A stretch of 6,118 bases of DNA. It comes from Actinomycetales bacterium (GTDB taxonomy: Bacteria > Actinomycetota > Actinomycetes > Actinomycetales > Cellulomonadaceae). Positions 1 through 6,105 of the stretch are shown piece after piece. Below the pieces are notes generated by a model. That model worked only from the letters and a program-made list of their open reading frames with translations. It ran no database searches and was not told where the DNA came from. Where the stretch lies: contig JAAYZM010000482.1 in NCBI GenBank assembly GCA_012514835.1, forward strand, positions 1 through 6,118. The letters run 5' to 3'. The position numbers were made by a program, and so were the translations under genes. Numbering within the stretch: the stretch's first letter is position 1; every line of letters begins with the position of its first letter.

Positions 1-2
1 AC

Positions 3-677
3 CTCCTCGTGGCGGGCTTCAACCTCGTGCCCGGGCTCCCGCTCGACGGCGGCCAGCTGCTCGCCGCCCTCGTGTGGAAGGTCACGGGACGTCAGCACAC
101 CGGGACGGTCGCGGCGGCGTGGGTGGGCCGCGCGCTCGCCGTCGGACTCGTCGCGTGGGCGCTCGGGCGACCCCTCGTCTCGGGTCGCACGCCCGACACC
201 TTCACGCTCGTGTGGACCCTCGTGGTCGCGGTGGCCGTGTGGTCGGGCGCGAGCGGCGCGCTGCGCCAGGCGGTCTCCCAGGAGCGGGCGTCCAGGCTCA
301 CCGTCGAGTCCACGGGCCGCGCGGCGATCGCGCTGCCCCGGGGCGCGACGGCCGCCGAGGCCGCGCACGGCGTCCGGGCGGCGGGCACGAGCCTCACGGA
401 GGTCGTGCTCGTCGACGAGAGCGGCGCGCCCGTCGCGTACGTCGACAGGGCCGCGCTCGACGCCGTCCCGCCCGCTGCGCTCGAGGCGACCCCCGCGTGG
501 TCCGTCGCGGCACCGGTGCGTCCCGGAGCCGTGATCGACGCGAACCTCGAGGGCCAGGACCTGCTCATGGCCCTCGTCATGGCGTTCCGCGTGCAGCCGG
601 TCGTGGTCGCGCTCCGCGACGGAGCGCCCGTCGCGCTCGTGGTGGACGCCGAGGTCGCGCGGCAGCTCCAGCGCTGA
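3..677 (+). CDS. Site-2 protease (M50 family) with C-terminal CBS-like region, 3' partial fragment
   Basis: This is the C-terminal 224 residues of an intramembrane zinc metalloprotease; the start and the HExxH zinc motif lie upstream of the window. What is visible is the second family signature, NLVPGLPLDGG at fragment residues 7-17, whose Asp (residue 15, bases 45-47) is the expected third zinc ligand. Two hydrophobic stretches follow, at about residues 36-54 and 67-83, consistent with membrane segments. The rest, about residues 95-224, is a soluble Ala/Val-rich region with alternating strand/helix character that looks like a degenerate CBS pair, as found in the CBS-bearing bacterial site-2 proteases. 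The stop is TGA at 675-677, 22 nt before trmI. Family membership is well supported by the LDGG motif. The substrate is unknown, and the CBS assignment is inferred from pattern only. Bacterial members cleave membrane-bound regulators such as anti-sigma factors. Confidence 0.85.
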   Translation, partial: LLVAGFNLVPGLPLDGGQLLAALVWKVTGRQHTGTVAAAWVGRALAVGLVAWALGRPLVSGRTPDTFTLVWTLVVAVAVWSGASGALRQAVSQERASRLTVESTGRAAIALPRGATAAEAAHGVRAAGTSLTEVVLVDESGAPVAYVDRAALDAVPPAALEATPAWSVAAPVRPGAVIDANLEGQDLLMALVMAFRVQPVVVALRDGAPVALVVDAEVARQLQR

Positions 678-685
678 CGCGCCCC

Positions 686-691
686 TAGACT
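686..691 (+). promoter_or_regulatory. Putative -10 element for leaderless trmI transcript
   Basis: TAGACT fits the actinobacterial -10 consensus TANNNT. Eight bases separate it from the GTG start at 700, so transcription would begin at or next to the start codon. There is no usable Shine-Dalgarno sequence: the only purine run, GGGGA at 693-697, ends 2 nt before the start and is too close. Together these suggest a leaderless mRNA, which is common in Actinobacteria. No recognisable -35 hexamer is present 16-18 nt upstream. The element sits only 9 nt after the protease stop codon, so trmI could also be read from the upstream gene. Confidence 0.55.
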
Positions 692-699
692 CGGGGACC

Positions 700-1671
700 G
701 TGACTTCCACTCCCGCGGGCGCCGAGCAGCGTCGAGGCCCTCTCCGTGCGGGCGACCGCGTCCAGCTCACGGACTTCAAGGGACGCCACAACACGATCAC
801 CCTCGAGGCGGGCGGCCAGTTCCACACGCACAAGGGCTACTTCAGCCACGACGAGCTGATCGGCCAGCCCGAGGGCAGCGTGGTCCGCGCGACGGGCGGC
901 ATGGAGTACCTCGTGCTGCGTCCGCTGCTCGCGGACTACGTGCTGTCGATGCCCCGCGGTGCCGCCGTCGTCTACCCGAAGGACGCGGGCCAGATCGTCA
1001 CGATGGGTGACATCTTCCCCGGCGCGCGCGTGATCGAGGCCGGGGTCGGTTCCGGGGCGCTCACGTGCTCGCTCTTGCGCGCCGTGGGCGACGCGGGCGC
1101 GCTGCACTCGATCGAGCGGCGCGAGGACTTCGCGGACATCGCGCGCGGGAACGTCGAGCACCACTTCGGTGGCCCGCACCCCGCGTGGTCCCTCTCCGTG
1201 GGCGACCTCGCGGACGTCCTGCCCACCGTCGCGGAGCCGGGCACCGTGGACCGCGTGGTGCTCGACATGCTCGCGCCGTGGGAGAACCTCGACGCCGTCG
1301 CGTCCGCCCTCGCGCCCGGGGGCGTGCTCACGTGCTACGTCGCGACCACCACGCAGCTGTCCCGGCTCGCCGAGGACGTGCGCTCCGACGGTCGCTACAC
1401 CGAGCCCGAGGCGTGGGAGTCGATGGTGCGCGGCTGGCACCTCGAGGGCCTCGCCGTGCGGCCCCAGCACCGCATGATCGGGCACACCGGGTTCCTGCTC
1501 ACCACGCGTCGCCTCGCGGACGGTGTCGAGCCCCCGGAGCGCCGTCGTCGGCCCGCGAAGGGTTCCTACCCCGCCCCGGACGCCGCGTGGACGCCCGAGG
1601 ACCTCGGCGAGGTCCCCGTCTCCGAGACGAAGGTGCGCCGCGCGCGGCGCAAGGCCGCGGGCGAGGGCTGA
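700..1671 (+). CDS. trmI: tRNA (adenine-58-N1)-methyltransferase TrmI
   Basis: A 323-residue class I SAM-dependent methyltransferase that forms m1A58 in the T-loop of tRNA, normally as a homotetramer. An N-terminal beta domain (about residues 12-75) is followed by the conserved PKDAGQIV at 93-100, the SAM-binding motif I EAGVGSGALT at 113-122, and the acidic residue E139 in HSIERRE, which should bind the ribose of SAM. The motif VVLDMLAPWE (186-195) contains D189, equivalent to the catalytic Asp of the mycobacterial enzyme (Rv2118c). The tail from about 275 is basic and low in complexity. Length is somewhat above the mycobacterial enzyme because of this tail. The GTG start at 700 gives a complete domain and matches the leaderless promoter geometry. 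In actinobacteria trmI commonly lies just upstream of the proteasome ATPase gene, as it does here. Its functional tie to protein degradation is not established. Confidence 0.95.
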   Translation: MTSTPAGAEQRRGPLRAGDRVQLTDFKGRHNTITLEAGGQFHTHKGYFSHDELIGQPEGSVVRATGGMEYLVLRPLLADYVLSMPRGAAVVYPKDAGQIVTMGDIFPGARVIEAGVGSGALTCSLLRAVGDAGALHSIERREDFADIARGNVEHHFGGPHPAWSLSVGDLADVLPTVAEPGTVDRVVLDMLAPWENLDAVASALAPGGVLTCYVATTTQLSRLAEDVRSDGRYTEPEAWESMVRGWHLEGLAVRPQHRMIGHTGFLLTTRRLADGVEPPERRRRPAKGSYPAPDAAWTPEDLGEVPVSETKVRRARRKAAGEG

Positions 1672-1717
1672 GGGCCGCTCGCGCTGGACGCGGACCGGGG
1701 TGTCCGACGCCGGGAGC

Positions 1718-1723
1718 TAGGCT
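1718..1723 (+). promoter_or_regulatory. Putative -10 element upstream of arc
   Basis: TAGGCT fits TANNNT and sits in the only non-coding gap before arc. A start site about 7 nt downstream (near 1730) would give a leader of roughly 40 nt ahead of the ATG at 1771. No -35 hexamer is recognisable at the usual spacing. The same 7-mer context CTAGGCT recurs upstream of pup. The call rests on motif and position only. Confidence 0.45.
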
Positions 1724-1755
1724 GGTCGTGACGCACGGTCCAGGTCGCGACGCAC
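1724..1755 (+). repeat. Near-perfect 13-nt direct repeat in the arc leader
   Basis: GGTCGTGACGCAC (1724-1736) is repeated as GGTCGCGACGCAC (1743-1755), 12 of 13 positions identical, at a period of 19 nt. Each copy contains an 8-mer of the form GTCGYGAC; the second, GTCGCGAC at 1744-1751, is a perfect palindrome. The pair lies immediately downstream of the putative -10 box and before the start codon. That is where a repressor or leader element could act, but chance in GC-rich DNA is possible. Confidence 0.4.
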
Positions 1756-1770
1756 CGCTTGGGGGTAGGG

Positions 1771-3411
1771 ATGACCGAGACACCCGGTTACGGGCAGTTC
1801 AAGGACCTCGAGCGCCAGGTGCAGGTCCTCGCAGGCAAGAACGAACGCCTCGCCTCGGCGCTGCACGCCGCGCGCGAGCAGATCGTCGACCTCAGGGCCC
1901 AGCTCGACGATGCCGCCAGGCCGCCGGGCTCCTACGCGCAGTTCGTGGCCCCCGGGCCGCACGGCACAGCGGACGTGATCTCCGCGGGTCGCAAGATGAA
2001 CGTGGCCGTCGCGGCATCCGTGGATCTCGACGAGGTCCAGCCGGGCCAGGAGGTGCTCCTCAACGAGTCGCTCACGCTCGTGCAGTCCTTCGGCTTCGAG
2101 CCCGTCGGTGAGCTCGTCACCGTCAAGGAGCTGCTCGGCACGGACCGCGCTCTCGTGGTGGGGCGCGCGGACGAGGAGCGCGTCGTGCGCCTCTCCGGCG
2201 TGCTGCAGGCGCAGGGCGTGCGCATCGGGGACGCGCTGACGATCGACTCGCGCAGCGGGTTCGTGTTCGAGTCCGTGCCGCGGGCCGAGGTCGCCGAGCT
2301 CGTGCTCGAAGAGGTCCCGGACATCGACTACACGGACATCGGTGGGCTCGGCCCGCAGATCGAGACGATCCGCGACGCCGTCGAGCTGCCGTTCCTGCAC
2401 CCCGAGCTGTTCCGCGAGCACGGGCTCAAGGCACCCAAGGGTGTGCTGCTGTACGGCCCGCCCGGGTGCGGCAAGACCCTCATCGCGAAGGCCGTCGCCA
2501 ACTCCCTCGCCGCGACCACGGCCAAGGTGCGCGGCGTCGACCCGAGCGAGGCCCACAGCTACTTCCTCAACATCAAGGGCCCCGAGCTGCTCAACAAGTT
2601 CGTGGGGGAGACGGAGCGGCACATCCGCCTCATCTTCGCTCGCGCGCGGGAGAAGGCCTCGCAGGGGCACCCCGTGGTCGTGTTCTTCGACGAGATGGAG
2701 TCGCTGTTCCGCACGCGCGGCACGGGCATCTCCTCGGACACCGAGACGACGATCGTCCCGCAGCTCCTCGCCGAGATCGACGGGGTGGAGCGCCTCGACA
2801 ACGTCATCGTCATCGGTGCCTCGAACCGCGAGGACATGATCGACCCCGCGATCCTGCGACCTGGCCGCCTCGACGTGAAGATCAAGATCGAGCGGCCCGA
2901 CGCCGAGGGTGCGCGCGAGATCTTCGCGAAGTACCTCACGCCCGACCTGCCCATCCACGCCGCGGACCTCGCCGAGCACGGCGGCGACCCGACGCTCGCG
3001 GTCGACGCGATGATCGACCGTGCGATCGAGCGCATGTACGCGGAGACCGAGGAGAACCAGTTCCTCGAGGTGACGTACGCGAGCGGCGACAAGGAGATCC
3101 TCTACTTCAAGGACTTCAACTCCGGGGCCATGATCCAGAACGTCGTGGACCGCGCGAAGAAGCACGCGATCAAGGACCTCCTCGCCACGGGGCAGCGCGG
3201 GCTGCGCGTGGACCACCTGCTCGTCGCGTGCGTCGACGAGTTCAAGGAGAACGAGGACCTGCCCAACACGACCAACCCGGACGACTGGGCGCGCGTGTCC
3301 GGCAAGAAGGGCGAGCGCATCGTGTTCATCCGCACGATCGTCACGGGCAAGAAGGGCTCGGCGACGGCGCGCACCATCGAGACCGTCTCCAACACCGGCC
3401 AGTACCTGTGA
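1771..3411 (+). CDS. arc: Proteasome-associated AAA ATPase ARC/Mpa
   Basis: A 546-residue hexameric AAA unfoldase that recognises Pup-tagged proteins and threads them into the 20S proteasome. An N-terminal coiled coil (about residues 10-50) should bind Pup. Tandem OB-fold domains follow (about 55-180), then the AAA module: Walker A GPPGCGKT at 229-236, pore loop KFVGE at 276-280 with F277, Walker B VVVFFDEME at 302-310, sensor Asn352, and arginine-finger region RPGRLD at 363-368. The C-terminal GQYL (543-546) is the proteasome-docking tail. The protein is shorter than M. tuberculosis Mpa (609 residues), mostly through a shorter N-terminal extension. K528 lies at the same distance from the C-terminus as the pupylated K591 of Mpa. 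ATG 1771 is preferred over the in-frame TTG at 1759 because a G-rich Shine-Dalgarno stretch (1761-1765) precedes it by 5 nt. The stop codon overlaps the dop start. Also called mpa in mycobacteria. Confidence 0.98.
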   Translation: MTETPGYGQFKDLERQVQVLAGKNERLASALHAAREQIVDLRAQLDDAARPPGSYAQFVAPGPHGTADVISAGRKMNVAVAASVDLDEVQPGQEVLLNESLTLVQSFGFEPVGELVTVKELLGTDRALVVGRADEERVVRLSGVLQAQGVRIGDALTIDSRSGFVFESVPRAEVAELVLEEVPDIDYTDIGGLGPQIETIRDAVELPFLHPELFREHGLKAPKGVLLYGPPGCGKTLIAKAVANSLAATTAKVRGVDPSEAHSYFLNIKGPELLNKFVGETERHIRLIFARAREKASQGHPVVVFFDEMESLFRTRGTGISSDTETTIVPQLLAEIDGVERLDNVIVIGASNREDMIDPAILRPGRLDVKIKIERPDAEGAREIFAKYLTPDLPIHAADLAEHGGDPTLAVDAMIDRAIERMYAETEENQFLEVTYASGDKEILYFKDFNSGAMIQNVVDRAKKHAIKDLLATGQRGLRVDHLLVACVDEFKENEDLPNTTNPDDWARVSGKKGERIVFIRTIVTGKKGSATARTIETVSNTGQYL

Positions 3412-5027
3412 GCCTGCACCCCACCACGCGCCGCGTCATGGGGATCGAGACGGAGTACGGCGTGCTCGAGCCCGGGCGCCCCGGGGCCAACCCGATGGCC
3501 TTGTCGAGCTACGTCGTGGCGGCCTACGGGACGCACGTGAGCACGGGGCGCCGCGCCCGCTGGGACTACGACGACGAGGACCCACTGCTCGACGCGCGCG
3601 GCTTCCGCCTCGACCGGGCCGGCGCGCACCCGTCGCTCCTCACGGACGACCCGACCCGCCCCGCGCCGTCGGGCGAGGTGCCGCACGAGGTCGCACGGCC
3701 CGCCGTCGAGCCTTACGACGACCCCGCCGCCGCGAACGCGATCCTCACCAACGGCGCACGCCTCTACGTGGACCACGCCCACCCCGAGTACTCCTCGCCC
3801 GAGATCACCCGCGCGCGCGACGGCGTGCTGTGGGACCGCGCGGGGGAGCTCGTCATGCTCACCGCGATGCGCGCGCTCGGCCAGAACCCCGCCCTGCCGG
3901 ACGTCGTGCTCTACAAGAACAACGTGGACGGCAAGGGCGCCACGTACGGCACGCACGAGAACTTCCTCGTGGACCGCGCCGTCCCGTTCGCCCAGCTCGC
4001 AGCCCGGATCATGCCGTTCCTCGTCACGCGACCCGTGTTCGCGGGGGCGGGGCGCGTCGGGATCGGCCAGCGCGGAGAGAAGGCGGGCTTCCAGATCTCG
4101 CAGCGCGCGGACTACGTCGAGGCGGAGATCGGGCTCGAGACCACGCTGCGCCGCCCGATCGTCAACACGCGCGACGAACCGCACGCGGACCCGGACCGCT
4201 GGCGCCGCCTGCACCTCATCGGCGGCGACGCGAACTGCCTCGAGGTCGCGACCTACCTCAAGCTCGGCACCACCTCGCTCGTGCTGTGGCTGATCGAGCA
4301 GGGGGCCGCGCTGGAGCAGCCCGCCGCCGTCGTGGACGCCCTCGCGCGCCTCGACGCCCTCGCGCTCGCGGACCCTGTCGCCGCGACGCACGAGGTCTCG
4401 CACGACCTCACCCTCGCGCTCCCGCTCGAGCTCGCCGACGGGCGACGCCTCACGGCGCTCGAGATCCAGCGTGAGTACCTCGAGGCGGTCACTTCGGTGG
4501 GGGAGGCGCGGTCCGACGACGACGAGACGCGCGACGTCCTCGCGCGATGGTCCTCCCTCCTGGACCGGCTCGCGACGGACCCCGCCTCGTGCGCGCGCGA
4601 GGTCGAGTGGCTCGCGAAGCTGCGCGTCCTCGAGGGGCTGCGCCGGCGTGACCACGTCGAGTGGGGGCACGCCCGGCTCGCCGCCGTCGACCTGCAGTGG
4701 TCGGACCTTCGCCCCGAGCGGAGCCTGTACGCCAAGCTCGTGCAGGCTGGCGCAGTCGAGACGCTCGTGGACCCGGGCGACGTCGAGCGGGCCGTCACCG
4801 AGCCGCCTCGCGACACGCGGGCCTTTTTCCGGGGACGCGCGATCTCGCGGTTCGGGGCGTACGTCTCGGCGGCGAGCTGGGACTCCGTCGTCTTCGACGT
4901 CCCCGGTGCCCCCACGCTCAGCCGCGTCCCGATGCGTGACCCCTTGCGCGGCACGGCCGAGCACGTCGAGAGCCTCTTCGAGGCCAGCGCGGACGCGCGC
5001 GCGCTCCTGGCCGCCCTGGGGACGTAG
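3408..5027 (+). CDS. dop: Depupylase/deamidase Dop
   Basis: A 539-residue member of the Pup ligase/glutamine synthetase-like fold family. It cleaves Pup from substrate lysines and, where needed, deamidates Pup. The nucleotide/metal-binding motif GIETEYG (residues 12-18, E14 and E16) is followed by a long variable Dop loop (about 67-108). Next come the signature YVDHAHPEYSSPE with catalytic D122 (equivalent to D95 of the mycobacterial enzyme), NNVDGKGATYGTHENF, and RPIVNTRDEPHADPDRWRRL. The DHAHPEYS and VDGKGA motifs separate it from PafA, which has DVGSHPEYAT and TDSAGN in those places. The GTG start overlaps the arc TGA as GTGA. No Shine-Dalgarno is visible, so translation probably depends on coupling to arc. 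An ATG at 3438 would give a protein starting MGIETEYG, but would remove the residues before the first strand that related proteins retain. The loop is about 21 residues longer than in M. tuberculosis Dop. Confidence 0.96.
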   Translation: MSLHPTTRRVMGIETEYGVLEPGRPGANPMALSSYVVAAYGTHVSTGRRARWDYDDEDPLLDARGFRLDRAGAHPSLLTDDPTRPAPSGEVPHEVARPAVEPYDDPAAANAILTNGARLYVDHAHPEYSSPEITRARDGVLWDRAGELVMLTAMRALGQNPALPDVVLYKNNVDGKGATYGTHENFLVDRAVPFAQLAARIMPFLVTRPVFAGAGRVGIGQRGEKAGFQISQRADYVEAEIGLETTLRRPIVNTRDEPHADPDRWRRLHLIGGDANCLEVATYLKLGTTSLVLWLIEQGAALEQPAAVVDALARLDALALADPVAATHEVSHDLTLALPLELADGRRLTALEIQREYLEAVTSVGEARSDDDETRDVLARWSSLLDRLATDPASCAREVEWLAKLRVLEGLRRRDHVEWGHARLAAVDLQWSDLRPERSLYAKLVQAGAVETLVDPGDVERAVTEPPRDTRAFFRGRAISRFGAYVSAASWDSVVFDVPGAPTLSRVPMRDPLRGTAEHVESLFEASADARALLAALGT

Positions 5028-5036
5028 GCCACGCAC

Positions 5037-5042
5037 TAGGCT
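5037..5042 (+). promoter_or_regulatory. Putative -10 element upstream of pup
   Basis: TAGGCT matches TANNNT and is identical to the box before arc. It lies 10 nt after the dop stop codon. A start site near 5049 would give a leader of about 27 nt that carries the pup ribosome binding site. No -35 hexamer is recognisable. It could give pup and prcBA a promoter separate from arc-dop. Confidence 0.45.
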
Positions 5043-5063
5043 TGATCACAGTCAGTCGAACCC

Positions 5064-5070
5064 GAGGAGG
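5064..5070 (+). promoter_or_regulatory. Strong ribosome binding site of pup
   Basis: GAGGAGG lies 5 nt before the pup ATG. It is by far the best Shine-Dalgarno match in the window and fixes the pup start. It stands out against dop, which has none, and fits a need for more Pup than Dop. Confidence 0.8.
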
Positions 5071-5075
5071 CAGGG

Positions 5076-5264
5076 ATGGCCGAGCAGGAGCAGCGCCGGA
5101 TCGAGCGCGACGAACCGGACGCGCCCGAGGCCCCCGTGCCCGCCGCGCCGTCCACCCAGGCGCGCGACGCGGAGGTCGACGCCCTCCTCGACGAGATCGA
5201 CGACGTCCTCGAGTCGAACGCCGAGACCTTCGTGCGCGGCTTCGTGCAGAAGGGCGGCGAGTGA
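5076..5264 (+). CDS. pup: Prokaryotic ubiquitin-like protein Pup
   Basis: A 62-residue, largely disordered protein modifier that is attached covalently to substrate lysines to mark them for the proteasome. The N-terminal half (residues 1-30) is rich in Glu, Arg, Pro and Ala. Residues 32-58 form the amphipathic segment, with hydrophobic positions V34, L37, L38, I41, V44 and L45, that pairs with the ARC coiled coil. The conserved end FVRGFVQKGGE (52-62) contains the diglycine. The protein ends in Glu62, so it is encoded in the ligation-ready form, unlike the M. tuberculosis protein, which ends in Gln. K59 is the only lysine. The start is set by GAGGAGG 5 nt upstream. The gene lies between dop and prcB, the usual actinobacterial order. 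Confidence 0.97.
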   Translation: MAEQEQRRIERDEPDAPEAPVPAAPSTQARDAEVDALLDEIDDVLESNAETFVRGFVQKGGE

Positions 5265-5271
5265 TCCGCCG

Positions 5272-6105
5272 ATGAGCCACGACTCCAGCGGGCGGCTCCC
5301 GGGCGCGTTCACGGCCCCCGGCACGTCGTCGTTCGTCGAGTTCCTCGCGGGCTACGCCCCGCATCTGCTGCCGGGGCACCGTGACCTGCCGCCCGGCGAG
5401 GTGCCCTCGTTCCCGCACGCGACGACGATCGTCGCGACGTCCTTCGACGGTGGCGTGGTCATGGCGGGTGACCGCCGGGCCACGATGGGAGCAATGATCG
5501 CGCACCGCGAGATCGAGAAGGTGTTCCCGGCGGACGAGTACTCCGCGGTGGGCATCGCGGGCACGGCCGGGATCGCGGTCGAGCTCGTCCGGCTCTTCCA
5601 GCTCGAGCTCGAGCACTACGAGAAGATCGAGGGCGCGCTGCTCTCGCTCGACGGCAAGGCCAACCGGCTCGCGGCGATGATCCGGTCGAACCTGGGGCTC
5701 GCGATCCAGGGGCTCGCCGTCGTCCCCCTCTTCGCTGGCTACGACCTCGACCGCGGCGTCGGACGCATCTTCTCCTACGACGTCACGGGCGGGCGCTACG
5801 AGGAGCACGACTTCCACGCCGTGGGCTCCGGCTCGGTGTTCGCGCGCGGCTCGCTCAAGAAGCGCTGGCGCGCGGGGCAGGGCGCCGAGGACGCCGTCCG
5901 CACGGCCGTCGAGGCGCTCGTGGACGCGGCCGACGACGACTCCGCGACGGGCGGGCCCGACACCCTGCGCCAGATCTGGCCCGTGGTCGTCACCGTGACG
6001 GCGGAGGGCTACCGGCGCGTGCCGGACGCCGTGCTGCGCGACGTCGTGGGCGACCTCGAGACGGTGCGCAGGACCCAGGGCCCGCGGGGAGGTGGTTCGT
6101 CGTGA
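5272..6105 (+). CDS. prcB: Proteasome beta subunit PrcB (20S catalytic subunit, with propeptide)
   Basis: A 277-residue N-terminal nucleophile threonine protease forming the two inner rings of the 20S core. A propeptide of 50 residues ends in HA. The mature enzyme begins at Thr51 in TTIVATSFDGG. Numbered from that Thr, the catalytic D17 (D67, in GDRRAT) and K33 (K83, in EKVF) are at the exact expected places. The VGSGS motif (184-188) and DDDSATGG (221-228) are the later active-site and structural motifs. The mature length is 227 residues. Residue -1 is Ala, where M. tuberculosis has Gly. The ATG at 5272 lies 7 nt after the pup stop with only a weak purine run before it, so coupling to pup is likely. 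The reading frame stays open far upstream, but that part overlaps dop and pup and does not resemble a proteasome subunit. The stop overlaps the prcA start. Confidence 0.98.
   Translation: MSHDSSGRLPGAFTAPGTSSFVEFLAGYAPHLLPGHRDLPPGEVPSFPHATTIVATSFDGGVVMAGDRRATMGAMIAHREIEKVFPADEYSAVGIAGTAGIAVELVRLFQLELEHYEKIEGALLSLDGKANRLAAMIRSNLGLAIQGLAVVPLFAGYDLDRGVGRIFSYDVTGGRYEEHDFHAVGSGSVFARGSLKKRWRAGQGAEDAVRTAVEALVDAADDDSATGGPDTLRQIWPVVVTVTAEGYRRVPDAVLRDVVGDLETVRRTQGPRGGGSS
6086..6095 (+). promoter_or_regulatory. Ribosome binding site of prcA
   Basis: GGGGAGGTGG inside the 3' end of prcB contains a good Shine-Dalgarno core (GGAGG, 6088-6092). It ends 9 nt before the GTG at 6102 and 15 nt before the ATG at 6108, so it favours the GTG as the prcA start. 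Confidence 0.6.

Noticed and set aside
682..696. Imperfect palindrome CCCC-n-AG-n-CT-n-GGGG covering the trmI -10 box
   Set aside because: It is short and has mismatches, and C and G runs pair easily by chance in this DNA. It is not enough to call an operator.
685..1485. Open frame on the - strand (266 codons) opposite trmI
   Set aside because: It is a His/Arg/Val-rich translation with no recognisable family, and trmI on the + strand has all methyltransferase motifs.
1691..1706. Hairpin CGGAC-loop-GTCCG after trmI as a possible terminator
   Set aside because: The stem is only 5 bp with a 6-nt loop and no following T-run. It does not extend with flanking bases, so it is not a convincing intrinsic terminator.
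1717..3216. Long open frame on the - strand (499 codons) opposite arc
   Set aside because: It lies entirely antisense to arc and resembles no known family. Such open antisense frames are a by-product of high GC at third codon positions, where stop codons are scarce.
2466..3407. In-frame upstream extension of dop through the arc gene
   Set aside because: The frame stays open, but the sequence is Arg-rich and unlike Dop, and it overlaps the conserved AAA module of arc. The GTG at 3408 gives a normal Dop.
3408..5027. Possibility that the dop gene is the Pup ligase pafA
   Set aside because: The two proteins share a fold and the GIETEYG motif, but DHAHPEYS, NNVDGKGATYG and the long loop are Dop-specific.
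3102..5036. Long open frame on the - strand (644 codons) opposite dop and the end of arc
   Set aside because: The translation is Arg/Val/Glu-rich low-complexity sequence mirroring dop codons, with no domain recognisable. It is a shadow of dop.
5043..5048. TGATCA palindrome just after the pup -10 box
   Set aside because: It is a six-base palindrome with no flanking symmetry, too short to support a binding site.
4471..5271. In-frame upstream extension of prcB through dop and pup
   Set aside because: The extension is Arg/Ser-rich shadow sequence. The ATG at 5272 gives a normal propeptide of 50 residues before the catalytic Thr.
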